NCBI GenBank assembly: GCA_041648755.1
Contig: JBAZOJ010000082.1
Span: 1 to 12,940, forward strand
Length of the DNA: 12,940 bases
Direction of reading: 5' to 3'
From: JBAZOJ01 sp041648755
GTDB lineage: Bacteria; Planctomycetota; B143-G9
Position 1 is the stretch's first letter. Each line of letters opens with the position of its first letter. Shown here one piece after another: positions 1 through 5,944 of this stretch. A program made the translations under genes and the position numbers. A model generated the notes under the pieces. It saw only the letters and a program-made list of their open reading frames with translations. It was not told the origin of the DNA and ran no database searches.

Positions 1-464
1 TTTCCGTAGCCACGCAGCGAGGCGACGCTCGAAATGGCCACAATCCGTCCGTACCGGTGAGGGGTCATTAGCCGGACGGCAGCGGAAATGCAGTGTGTTG
101 TGCCCAGAACATGCACGTTAAACTGCTCGGAGAACTGCTCGGGCTTCGTCAGTGCAAGAGGGATCCGGACAATCGTGCCAGCCGCGGTCACCAAGCCGTC
201 AAGCTTGCCTTCCGTCTTCGCGATGGATGCAAAGAACTCCTTGACGGAGTCGTTCTTCGTGACATCGCACTGCATCGCGCGGACACGGTATCCCTGGGCG
301 GTCAGTTCGGCTGCAAGCGCGTCAGCCTTCTCCTTCGATGAAGACCAGGAGAAAACAACCTGCGCGCCAAGCGAAGCCAGTTCGCGGACGACCGCGGCAC
401 CGATTCCGCGCGAACCTCCGGTGACGGCCACAACACGATCCTGGAATGACAGGTATTCGCCCAA
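1..464 (-). CDS. FabG-like short-chain dehydrogenase/reductase (3' end beyond the window)
   Basis: NAD(P)-dependent oxidoreductase of the SDR family, resembling 3-oxoacyl-ACP reductase. The 154 visible residues hold the Rossmann glycine motif TGGSRGIG at about 15-22, a CDV segment (67-69) that usually contacts the adenine ring, a TAAG version of the NNAG motif (about 93-96), and the beta-strand IVAISSVAS (141-149) carrying the catalytic serine. The Tyr-x-x-x-Lys pair lies past the window edge and cannot be checked. The start is TTG at 464-462. The in-frame TAG directly upstream is the stop of acpS, no ATG or GTG precedes the conserved first strand, and a GGGAG ribosome site lies about 8 nt upstream. 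It abuts acpS without a gap, so the two are probably translationally coupled. Sitting next to acpS suggests acyl-carrier-protein or fatty-acid metabolism, but SDR substrates cannot be read from sequence alone. Confidence 0.88.
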   Translation of the reverse strand, partial: MGEYLSFQDRVVAVTGGSRGIGAAVVRELASLGAQVVFSWSSSKEKADALAAELTAQGYRVRAMQCDVTKNDSVKEFFASIAKTEGKLDGLVTAAGTIVRIPLALTKPEQFSEQFNVHVLGTTHCISAAVRLMTPHRYGRIVAISSVASLRGYG

Positions 465-851
465 CTATGCACTCCCTTCGCATACTGCAAAAGCAACAGC
501 GTAATCGCCGTCGTGCGTGATAGACAAGTGAATCTTCCCGATGCCCCTGCCCTTTGCGGCGGCCAGCGCGGCTCCGCTCAGTATTGCCAGTGGCGCGCGC
601 GCGTTGTTGGAGGCTATCTCGATAGTACTAAACGATACGCCCTCGGTCATCCCTGTGCCAATCGCTTTTGCAACGGCTTCCTTGGCAGCGAACCGCCCGG
701 CAAAGTGCACCACGGGGTCGGAGTACCGGCGGCAGTACGCGATTTCGGCAGCGGTAAAGAGCCTGGCCACGCCCTTTTCGCCCCAGCGGGCGATGAACCG
801 GCCAATGCGCTCAACCCGAATGATATCTGTCCCAACGCCTGCGACGCCCAT
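465..851 (-). CDS. acpS: Holo-[acyl-carrier-protein] synthase
   Basis: Transfers 4'-phosphopantetheine from coenzyme A to the serine of apo-ACP, activating it for fatty-acid synthesis; it is a cytosolic Mg-dependent enzyme. The 128-residue length is normal for the family. GVGTDIIRVERI (5-16) contains the metal-binding Asp9, FAGRFAAKEAVAKAIG (50-65) contains the metal-binding Glu58, and the C-terminal strand LSITHDGDYAVAFAV (109-123) matches the family pattern. I chose ATG 851 because it places GVGTDI at the usual N-terminus. A longer open frame reaching upstream to 968 would only add residues overlapping the end of the preceding gene. Its ATG lies one base after the TGA of the uridylyltransferase-like gene, and its TAG abuts the TTG of the SDR gene, so it is the middle gene of an operon. 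No strong ribosome site of its own is visible, which fits translational coupling. Confidence 0.95.
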   Translation of the reverse strand: MGVAGVGTDIIRVERIGRFIARWGEKGVARLFTAAEIAYCRRYSDPVVHFAGRFAAKEAVAKAIGTGMTEGVSFSTIEIASNNARAPLAILSGAALAAAKGRGIGKIHLSITHDGDYAVAFAVCEGSA

Positions 852-852
852 C

Positions 853-2238
853 TCAGTCCACTGACATGTCCACGTAACCGGACTTCTTCCAGAACTGGCC
901 CGTCGGGGTGCGGCGTATGCCCTTGTTATACATAAGAGCGTTGGGTTCGCACAAACACTCGAAGGCAATCTTGAAGATCGCGATCTTGCCTGTATTCTTC
1001 AGCTCGAACAGCCGGGGCACTACCTTGTCGCGCAGTGACTCGGGGTCAATCGTGTTGATATATATCTTGGTGCCGCCCTCAAAGCCTGCAGGCGTATTGA
1101 TGCGCCACTTGATGAGGATGTGCCAGGGAAGCGCCTCGATTGCATCCGGCGGAGTGTAGTACCATTCCTCGTTACAGGTGATGGTCGGGCCCATTGCAGC
1201 GTGGATTGCGTGGACGATATCGGACATACCCCTGATTTCCTCGTCGGTCATCAGCGTCGGGTTGGGCTTCTCGGACTTGGAATAAACCGCAAGGCACGGG
1301 AATCGGTGGCCGAAATCGGCAAAGGCGATTGCGTAGTCGTTCTCTGCAAACACGAGATTGTTGTAGCCCGCGTAGTTGGTGGCGCAATCGTTGTAAATAT
1401 TCGGGTTGTCGCGCACGAGGCGCAGTTCCTGCTCCACACTGGTGCCCCACTCGTCAATGGCCACAAGCTGCTTGTGCAGGTGGTCGAACGAGGCCCCCGC
1501 GGGCTTGAGCCAGTTCTGGAAGCAACTGATGTAGCGCACATACCGGTTTCCGGCGTAAATCTCGCGCATCGCGTCGATCGTGAACTTGCTGTACTGGAAA
1601 TGCTCCTCTGGCGTGAGTTCGCCCGATGAGCAAAGTTGCGTCTCGAACTTGGCGCCCTCGGCGTAGTGTTTCTTGGCGACGATGAGTTCGTGGCCGCCCG
1701 CGAAGAACGCATTGGCCATAAAAAGCTTCTGTTCGAGAGGAATCTCGTCTATGTCCTTCTGGCTCTTGCCTGCAAGTTTCAATTTCATCGTCAGGATGTT
1801 GATCACATGCTCGAGGCCACCGGGCGCGGAGACGTACTTCTCCTTCCACTGCTGAGCGCGGGTGTCAGGCTGGAAGCTGAAGTTCTTGTTCCAGTAATCG
1901 AAGGATACGATCTCGAAAAGATTGGGAATCCGCCTGAATTCCGCAGGTGCAGCGGCAACTGCGGATGGCGGAAGGAAGCGCTGGATTTCGTATTCGCCCT
2001 TGGCGTTCTTCACGAGCCTCGCCTTCTCGGGCGGGGTGCTCATATATTTGGTTTCGCAGAAGTTGCAGTGATCCTCGGGCGAGTGCGGCGTCGCCGGTCT
2101 GGCGTCAGCGGGGACGGCGTTGGTCAAAGGCTTGAATGCCCTGCCAGGTACCGTCCATACTTCCGTGCCTGTAAAGGGATTTATCTGCTTGACCGTACCG
2201 TCGGCCATCTTTACGACCCATCTGCCGTGCAGATCCAT
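853..2238 (-). CDS. Galactose-1-phosphate uridylyltransferase-like protein (HIT/GalT superfamily, possibly DUF4921 type)
   Basis: A 461-residue protein with the skeleton of a GalT nucleotidyltransferase. It has a zinc-ligand-like CNFC at 58-61 followed by a conserved TPPE, as in GalT. The active-site element KPAGASFDHLHKQ (245-257) puts His253, His255 and Gln257 where GalT has its His-Pro-His-x-Gln triad; His255 would be the UMP-accepting nucleophile. A second-half PWHILIKWRIN (371-381) resembles the C-terminal GalT histidine region. It is longer than classical GalT (about 350) and the middle Pro of the HPH motif is Leu, so it is a divergent relative. I recall uncharacterised proteins of this size filed under DUF4921, but I cannot confirm membership. 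The substrate is unknown and no galactose-pathway gene is nearby. It is the first gene of the operon with acpS and the SDR gene. The ATG at 2238 is supported by GGAGG at 2249-2245. Confidence 0.8.
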   Translation of the reverse strand: MDLHGRWVVKMADGTVKQINPFTGTEVWTVPGRAFKPLTNAVPADARPATPHSPEDHCNFCETKYMSTPPEKARLVKNAKGEYEIQRFLPPSAVAAAPAEFRRIPNLFEIVSFDYWNKNFSFQPDTRAQQWKEKYVSAPGGLEHVINILTMKLKLAGKSQKDIDEIPLEQKLFMANAFFAGGHELIVAKKHYAEGAKFETQLCSSGELTPEEHFQYSKFTIDAMREIYAGNRYVRYISCFQNWLKPAGASFDHLHKQLVAIDEWGTSVEQELRLVRDNPNIYNDCATNYAGYNNLVFAENDYAIAFADFGHRFPCLAVYSKSEKPNPTLMTDEEIRGMSDIVHAIHAAMGPTITCNEEWYYTPPDAIEALPWHILIKWRINTPAGFEGGTKIYINTIDPESLRDKVVPRLFELKNTGKIAIFKIAFECLCEPNALMYNKGIRRTPTGQFWKKSGYVDMSVD

Positions 2239-2244
2239 ACTTCA

Positions 2245-2268
2245 CCTCCGGTGATTTCTGGAATTGTA
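2245..2268 (-). promoter_or_regulatory. Promoter -10 and ribosome site of the uridylyltransferase-like/acpS/SDR operon
   Basis: On the minus strand TACAAT (2268-2263) is preceded by TGG, giving an extended -10 (TGn-TACAAT). No good -35 hexamer is visible 16-18 nt upstream. GGAGG (2249-2245) sits 6 nt before the ATG. Transcription would start near 2257, leaving a leader of about 20 nt. Inferred from sequence match only. Confidence 0.55.
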
Positions 2269-2310
2269 CCAGTTTTTCCTGCCGAGTGCAGCCCTGATTC
2301 GAAAGGCCAC

Positions 2311-2316
2311 TACAAT
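2311..2316 (+). promoter_or_regulatory. Putative -10 element of the EamA permease gene, possibly giving a leaderless mRNA
   Basis: TACAAT ends six bases before the ATG at 2323, so the expected transcription start falls on the A of the start codon. There is no Shine-Dalgarno sequence before that ATG and no clear -35. The 84-bp divergent region also carries the promoter of the leftward operon, with the two -10 boxes about 45 bp apart on opposite strands. Confidence 0.45.
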
Positions 2317-2322
2317 GCCCTG

Positions 2323-3261
2323 ATGCCTTTCTCCGGCAAAGCAGCGGTGGCGTCGCTTTCATCACGTCTTACTGCTGGAGGGCGACACCCGCACGGCATC
2401 TTCTATATGGTCCTCAGCTCACTCTTCTTCGCGCTGATGGCCCCCCTGGTAAAGGTTGTCGGTAATAAGTACGGCTACGAGTCGTTCGATCTCGTATTCG
2501 TGCGCTCTCTTTTCGGCCTTGCCTTTACCGGCGTACTGATGTGGCAGACTCGTGCACCGATCATCGGCCACAATATGCCCCTCCTGATCGCACGTGGTCT
2601 GGTGGGGCTCGCGGCGGTATTCACTTACTATATCGCGCTCCAGAACCTGCCCAATTTCTCAGACGCCGTGATGCTGCAGTACACGAGCCCCATCTTTGTG
2701 GGCCTGCTGGCGCCATTCCTGCTGCGGGAGCGCGCACGGGCAATAAGGTTCGTCCTGATAGCCGTTTCGTTTGTGGGGATGCTGATGATCGTCAAACAGG
2801 ACGCCGCGGCGATGTTCACCTTCGACCTGAACTCGATGTACGCTCTTATCGGGCTGGCAAGCGGTCTTGCGGCAGGGCTGGCCAACATCATAGTGCGCAA
2901 GGCAACCGCCACGGACAATTCGCTGACGGTGATGTTCTACTTCCCGTTCATCAGCACCATTGCCACGGCCCCGTTCTTCATCGCGCATATGCATGTGCCT
3001 GGTCTGCTCGAGCTTCTGATGCTGTGCGGCATCGGAGTCCTTGGCACGCTGAGCCAGGTCTTCCTGACCGTGGGGCTGAAGTACGAAACGGCAACGCGCG
3101 CGACAATACTGACCTATTCGGCGCCGGTGTTCGCGCTGGTAATCGAGCTTCTGATTTTTGCAAATACACCGACGACTTTGTCTCTGGCCGGATCGATGAT
3201 CGTTATCCTGTGCGCCGTTGTCATTGCGAGGCTGCGCGACCGCAAGCGGCAGGGAACGTAA
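2323..3261 (+). CDS. EamA/DMT-superfamily permease (drug/metabolite exporter type)
   Basis: Inner-membrane transporter of 312 residues, the usual EamA length, with about ten hydrophobic helices in two homologous halves. The first helix starts around residue 26 (IFYMVLSSLFFALMAPLVKV). The first repeat ends with YTSPIFVGLLAPFLLRERA followed by a long helix VLIAVSFVGMLMIV. The second repeat has ANIIVRKA, then LKYETATRATILTYSAPVFALVIE and a final helix before a basic tail RLRDRKRQ. EamA proteins export amino acids, nucleosides or other small metabolites; the substrate cannot be predicted here. The frame stays open for several hundred bases upstream, antisense to the neighbouring gene, but that is a shadow. 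I place the start at ATG 2323, which leaves a short polar N-terminus before helix 1. ATG 2407 is a possible alternative; neither has a ribosome site. Confidence 0.85.
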   Translation: MPFSGKAAVASLSSRLTAGGRHPHGIFYMVLSSLFFALMAPLVKVVGNKYGYESFDLVFVRSLFGLAFTGVLMWQTRAPIIGHNMPLLIARGLVGLAAVFTYYIALQNLPNFSDAVMLQYTSPIFVGLLAPFLLRERARAIRFVLIAVSFVGMLMIVKQDAAAMFTFDLNSMYALIGLASGLAAGLANIIVRKATATDNSLTVMFYFPFISTIATAPFFIAHMHVPGLLELLMLCGIGVLGTLSQVFLTVGLKYETATRATILTYSAPVFALVIELLIFANTPTTLSLAGSMIVILCAVVIARLRDRKRQGT

Positions 3262-3318
3262 TGACTCAATCGTAAGTACCCTTGAGCTGCGCAAAGCGCT
3301 CTCCGGTGCAAAGCCCGT

Positions 3319-3342
3319 TACAATGCTCGCGTCTTAAGGAGG
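3319..3342 (+). promoter_or_regulatory. Putative -10 element and ribosome site of the DUF1015-family gene
   Basis: TACAAT at 3319-3324 lies 22 nt before the ATG, with a strong AAGGAGG at 3336-3342. The start would be near 3331, giving a short leader. No convincing -35 is seen at 16-18 nt spacing; a TTGAGC at 3282-3287 is too far away. A separate promoter here means the gene need not depend on the permease upstream. Confidence 0.5.
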
Positions 3343-3346
3343 TTCT

Positions 3347-4585
3347 ATGGTTACGGTTCGCCCATTTGCCGCGGTTCGTCCACGACCGGACCTCGCCGCG
3401 AAAATCGCTGCTGTGCCCTACGACGTGATTTCCACCGAAGAGGCTCGCGAGATTATCGCAGCCAACCCGACTTCTTTCGTGACTGTCTCCAAGCCCGAAG
3501 CCACGCTGCCCGACGGCATTGACCAGTACGACGAGCGCGTTTATGCCCGCGGCAGGGAAAACTACGCCAAGCTCCTCCAGGATGGCCTGCTGATCAAGGA
3601 TGCCACACCCCATTTCTACGTCTATAAGCAGATAATGGGCTCACATGTCCAGGTGGGGCTCGTGGCAAGCGCTTCGACCCTCGACTATGAGGAGAACCGC
3701 ATCAAGAAGCACGAACTGACCCGGCAGGACAAGGAAGACGACCGGATGCACCACATCGAGACGCTCAACTCCCAGACCGGCCCGGTATTCCTGGTTTATC
3801 GCGCCAATCAGAGCGTGGCCGCTGTCCTCAGCAAAGTAATGACCTCCGCGCCGCTTTACGATTTCACCGACGATACCGGGGTCCACCATACCTTCTGGCG
3901 GATGAACGATACTCGGGACATCGAATCCATCCAGAGCGAGTTTGCCGGAATGCCCTGCCTGTACGTAGCCGACGGCCACCATCGCTCCGCTGCGGCAGTC
4001 AGGATCGCACAGAAGCGCCGCGCTGCCAACTCCCAACACACCGGGCACGAGGAGTACAACGGGTTCCTCACGGTGATCTTCCCGCACAACCAGATGCAGA
4101 TAATGGCCTACAACCGCGTCATCCGGAAGATTCCACTCAAAGGCGGCGTCGCTGAATTGATGGAAAAGATCTCCGCCAGGTTCGACATCGCGCCCGCGCC
4201 CGACGGCATGCCTTCAGGCGTCCACGACATAAGGATGTACATCGGCTCCAAGTGGCAGCGGCTCACTCCGAAGGCCGGGACATTCGACGCGTCCGACCCC
4301 GTCTGCCTGCTGGATGTGGACATCCTGCAGAAGAACCTGCTCGCACCGTTGCTTGGCATAGACAATCCGCGCAAGTCCAGGAACATCGACTTCGTGGGCG
4401 GAATCCGCGGGATCGGCGCGCTGACAAAGCTTGTCGATAGCGGCGAATTCGTCTGCGCCTTCTCGCTCAATCCCGTTACGATCGAGCAACTGATGGCAAT
4501 CGCGGATGCCGACAAGATTATGCCGCCGAAGTCCACCTGGTTCGAGCCCAAGTTGAAGGATGCTCTGGCAATACACGAGTACTGA
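3347..4585 (+). CDS. DUF1015-family protein
   Basis: A 412-residue soluble protein matching the conserved DUF1015 family, whose members are usually about 400-430 residues. Family hallmarks are visible. The N-terminus runs VRPFAAVRPRPDL into PYDVIS (24-29). A charged block, IKKHELTRQDKEDDR, lies at 119-133 and is followed by HIETLNSQTGPVFL. The signature ADGHHRSAAA is at 208-217, and NRVIR is at 256-260. The biochemical role of the family is not settled. I recall a ParB-like relationship and co-occurrence with serine-biosynthesis genes in Clostridia, but no such genes are present here, so no pathway is assigned. The ATG at 3347 is well supported by AAGGAGG four bases upstream. An intrinsic terminator follows 55 nt after the stop. 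It lies 85 nt after the EamA gene on the same strand. Confidence 0.88.
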   Translation: MVTVRPFAAVRPRPDLAAKIAAVPYDVISTEEAREIIAANPTSFVTVSKPEATLPDGIDQYDERVYARGRENYAKLLQDGLLIKDATPHFYVYKQIMGSHVQVGLVASASTLDYEENRIKKHELTRQDKEDDRMHHIETLNSQTGPVFLVYRANQSVAAVLSKVMTSAPLYDFTDDTGVHHTFWRMNDTRDIESIQSEFAGMPCLYVADGHHRSAAAVRIAQKRRAANSQHTGHEEYNGFLTVIFPHNQMQIMAYNRVIRKIPLKGGVAELMEKISARFDIAPAPDGMPSGVHDIRMYIGSKWQRLTPKAGTFDASDPVCLLDVDILQKNLLAPLLGIDNPRKSRNIDFVGGIRGIGALTKLVDSGEFVCAFSLNPVTIEQLMAIADADKIMPPKSTWFEPKLKDALAIHEY

Positions 4586-4640
4586 GAGAAACCTGAAGCT
4601 CGTTACTATGGCTGATAGAGCGGCCACAGATGCCCATAAG

Positions 4641-4670
4641 AAGGGGAGGGTTTTGAACCCGCCCTTTTCT
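4641..4670 (+). terminator. Intrinsic terminator after the DUF1015-family gene
   Basis: AAGGGGAGGGTT pairs with AACCCGCCCTTT across a 3-nt loop (one A-G mismatch and one G-T pair), followed by a T-rich tail. It ends transcription of the rightward EamA/DUF1015 genes before the convergent leftward pair. Confidence 0.82.
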
Positions 4671-4680
4671 ATTGCCGGGC

Positions 4681-4863
4681 ATGTTCAATGACTCGGAGGT
4701 GGAAGTCCTCCGCTCAATGTGAGGGGAGCGGAAGCGGCCTACGCGGGCCTTGCGGGCTGTTCGGGATCGATAGGGGTAGGAAGATCCGGTTAATTCCCTG
4801 TTCCTCCCCCTGTCTTTGGCCGTGCACAGCGGATGCCCCTCATCGCTTACCGCCCCACGGGCC
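4681..4863. other. Hairpin-rich gene-free interval between convergent genes (possible structured RNA)
   Basis: No convincing coding frame lies here. It has several inverted repeats. The best is AGGGGTAGGAA (4772-4782) with TTCCTCCCCCT (4801-4811), pairing 10 of 11 positions around an 18-nt loop. There are also GGAGG/CCTCC near 4696-4712, CGCTC/GAGCG just after it, and AGCGGATG/CATCGCT near 4828-4846. I looked for SRP RNA, RNase P RNA, tmRNA and common riboswitch core motifs on both strands and recognised none. The long hairpin has no U-tract on either strand, so it is not a classical terminator. It could be a small RNA or a read-through barrier for the leftward pair. Confidence 0.3.
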
Positions 4864-5205
4864 TCACTTGGATGCTTCCCTGACTCCTGCGGCAATCAGA
4901 CTTAAGAACACCCAGGTCGCGCCTGCCCCGAATGTTGCCCAGCACCATATCCTCGCGTTCGCCGACGCCCTCTTCGCGGCTTGCAGGTTGCCGGCTGCAA
5001 TCAGACTGCTCGCCTGGGCGGCGTACAGGATCGGGATAAACCCCACCAAGGGACAGCAACACACTGTCAGGATGACCGCCGGAACCATGTAAGTGGGAAC
5101 TGCGACAGCCGAGGCCGACGAGTCAGGCCGAAACAGGACCTCCCCGCAGCATGTGCACTTGAAGCAGTTATCGTCGTTTTCCGCCCCGCATTTCCTGCAG
5201 AACAT
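4864..5205 (-). CDS. Zinc-ribbon CD225/dispanin-like small membrane protein
   Basis: A 113-residue protein with an N-terminal zinc ribbon (Cys3-x2-Cys6 and Cys17-x2-Cys20) and two membrane segments at about 39-63 and 86-108. The block CCPLVGFIPILYAAQ (50-64), then a short loop LIAAGNLQAAKRASANAR and the second helix WCWATFG, match the bacterial CD225/dispanin pattern of a re-entrant or first helix ending in a YAAQ-like motif, a loop with GD/GN and A..A-K/R, then W. The family is widespread in bacteria and its function there is not known; eukaryotic members include the IFITM proteins. ATG 5205 has GGGGGGAA just upstream. It follows the other zinc-ribbon gene by 16 nt on the same strand, so they should be co-transcribed and may work together in the membrane. 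Confidence 0.85.
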   Translation of the reverse strand: MFCRKCGAENDDNCFKCTCCGEVLFRPDSSASAVAVPTYMVPAVILTVCCCPLVGFIPILYAAQASSLIAAGNLQAAKRASANARIWCWATFGAGATWVFLSLIAAGVREASK

Positions 5206-5221
5206 TCTTCCCCCCGGTAGG

Positions 5222-5749
5222 CTAACTGAGCTTTGCGATGATCACGATTATGAGGACAATCGTCATCAATGAACCGGCTGCAATTCCGAAAACTGCCCGA
5301 ACCATTCCGATCTTCTCGGGGTTGCGGCGAATGTCCCGGATTGCCAGAATGCCGGTGAGGATCGCGAACGGCGCCGGAAACAGCAGAACCGAGCACAGCC
5401 CGAGGTAGCCCGCCAGGATCGCCCACGGCGAACGGTCCACGGGAAGAAGCATCCTCATCTCTGAGCGGTTGGCCACGATCGGCTGCTGGACTACCTGTCC
5501 CCGCAGGCCCGTTCCGCAACCGGCGCAAAACGCGTTGGTTTCCGGGTTCCGTGCCCCGCACTTGTGGCAAAAGACCGTCCCTTCCACCATCTGCTGAGGA
5601 GGTCTCGGCGGTGGCGCCGGTGCGGCAACCGGTCGAGGCACCGTCATCGGCCCGCGGCAGCGCGGACAATGAAACACGGCTCCCTCGGCGTCCCGGGGCA
5701 GCTCGATCACCTGCTTGCAGTATGGACACCTCAGCACTGTATCAGCCAT
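5222..5749 (-). CDS. Double zinc-ribbon membrane protein with DUF4190-like region
   Basis: A 175-residue protein. The first zinc ribbon has CPYC (8-11) and CPRC (28-31). A proline/alanine-rich linker (about 38-52) leads to a second ribbon with CHKCG (61-65) and CAGCG (75-79). A hydrophobic region follows, with a helical hairpin at about 108-139 (PWAILAGYLGL ... AILTGILAIRDI) and a helix at about 152-173. The second half matches the DUF4190 pattern, in which a small membrane domain has a conserved I.A...I.R.P...G loop; here this is AIRDIRRNPEKIG. No enzymatic motif is present. Such proteins are common as uncharacterised envelope components. The ATG at 5749 is preceded by GGGAGG about a dozen bases upstream and by a recognisable promoter. 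It is first in a two-gene operon with the CD225-like gene. Confidence 0.85.
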   Translation of the reverse strand: MADTVLRCPYCKQVIELPRDAEGAVFHCPRCRGPMTVPRPVAAPAPPPRPPQQMVEGTVFCHKCGARNPETNAFCAGCGTGLRGQVVQQPIVANRSEMRMLLPVDRSPWAILAGYLGLCSVLLFPAPFAILTGILAIRDIRRNPEKIGMVRAVFGIAAGSLMTIVLIIVIIAKLS

Positions 5750-5802
5750 TTCCCATCGCCTCCCATCTTAGCGTCGCCTCGCACCTTCGCGAGAACGCCA
5801 TG

Positions 5803-5830
5803 ATTGTACACGCGGCGGTCGGAAGGGCAA
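5803..5830 (-). promoter_or_regulatory. Promoter of the zinc-ribbon gene pair
   Basis: On the minus strand TTGCCC (5830-5825) and TACAAT (5808-5803) are separated by 16 nt. The transcript would start near 5796 and have a leader of about 47 nt before the ATG at 5749. It is the most complete TACAAT promoter in the window. Confidence 0.6.
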
Positions 5831-5887
5831 CAACTCCGCACAGATTCCTCGCGCCCATCCGGCCTTTTCGCTGCTCAATCGGTCATG

Positions 5888-5914
5888 TTGAATTACGACA
5901 AAAGGTGGGACAAT
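5888..5914 (+). promoter_or_regulatory. Candidate promoter of the PNP-STAND-TPR gene
   Basis: TTGAAT (5888-5893) and an extended -10, TGG-GACAAT (5906-5914), with a short 15-nt spacer. The -10 is close to the ACAAT boxes of the other genes. The start would be near 5921, 24 nt before the GTG. No operator-like inverted repeat was noticed between it and the divergent promoter. Confidence 0.4.
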
Positions 5915-5944
5915 CGTTTCGAATAAGCTGGAACGAAGGTATTG

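Noticed and set aside
852..968. Extended acpS start giving a 167-residue protein.
   Set aside because: The extra residues overlap the end of the upstream gene in another frame, while the AcpS fold begins exactly at ATG 851.
1636..2322. Long in-frame N-terminal extension of the EamA gene.
   Set aside because: It is antisense to the well-supported uridylyltransferase-like gene, has no transporter similarity, and the helices begin after 2390.
4641..4680. Minus-strand GGGTTCAAAACCC resembling a tRNA T-arm.
   Set aside because: No D-arm, anticodon arm or matching acceptor stem at the right distance; it is the terminator hairpin read backwards.
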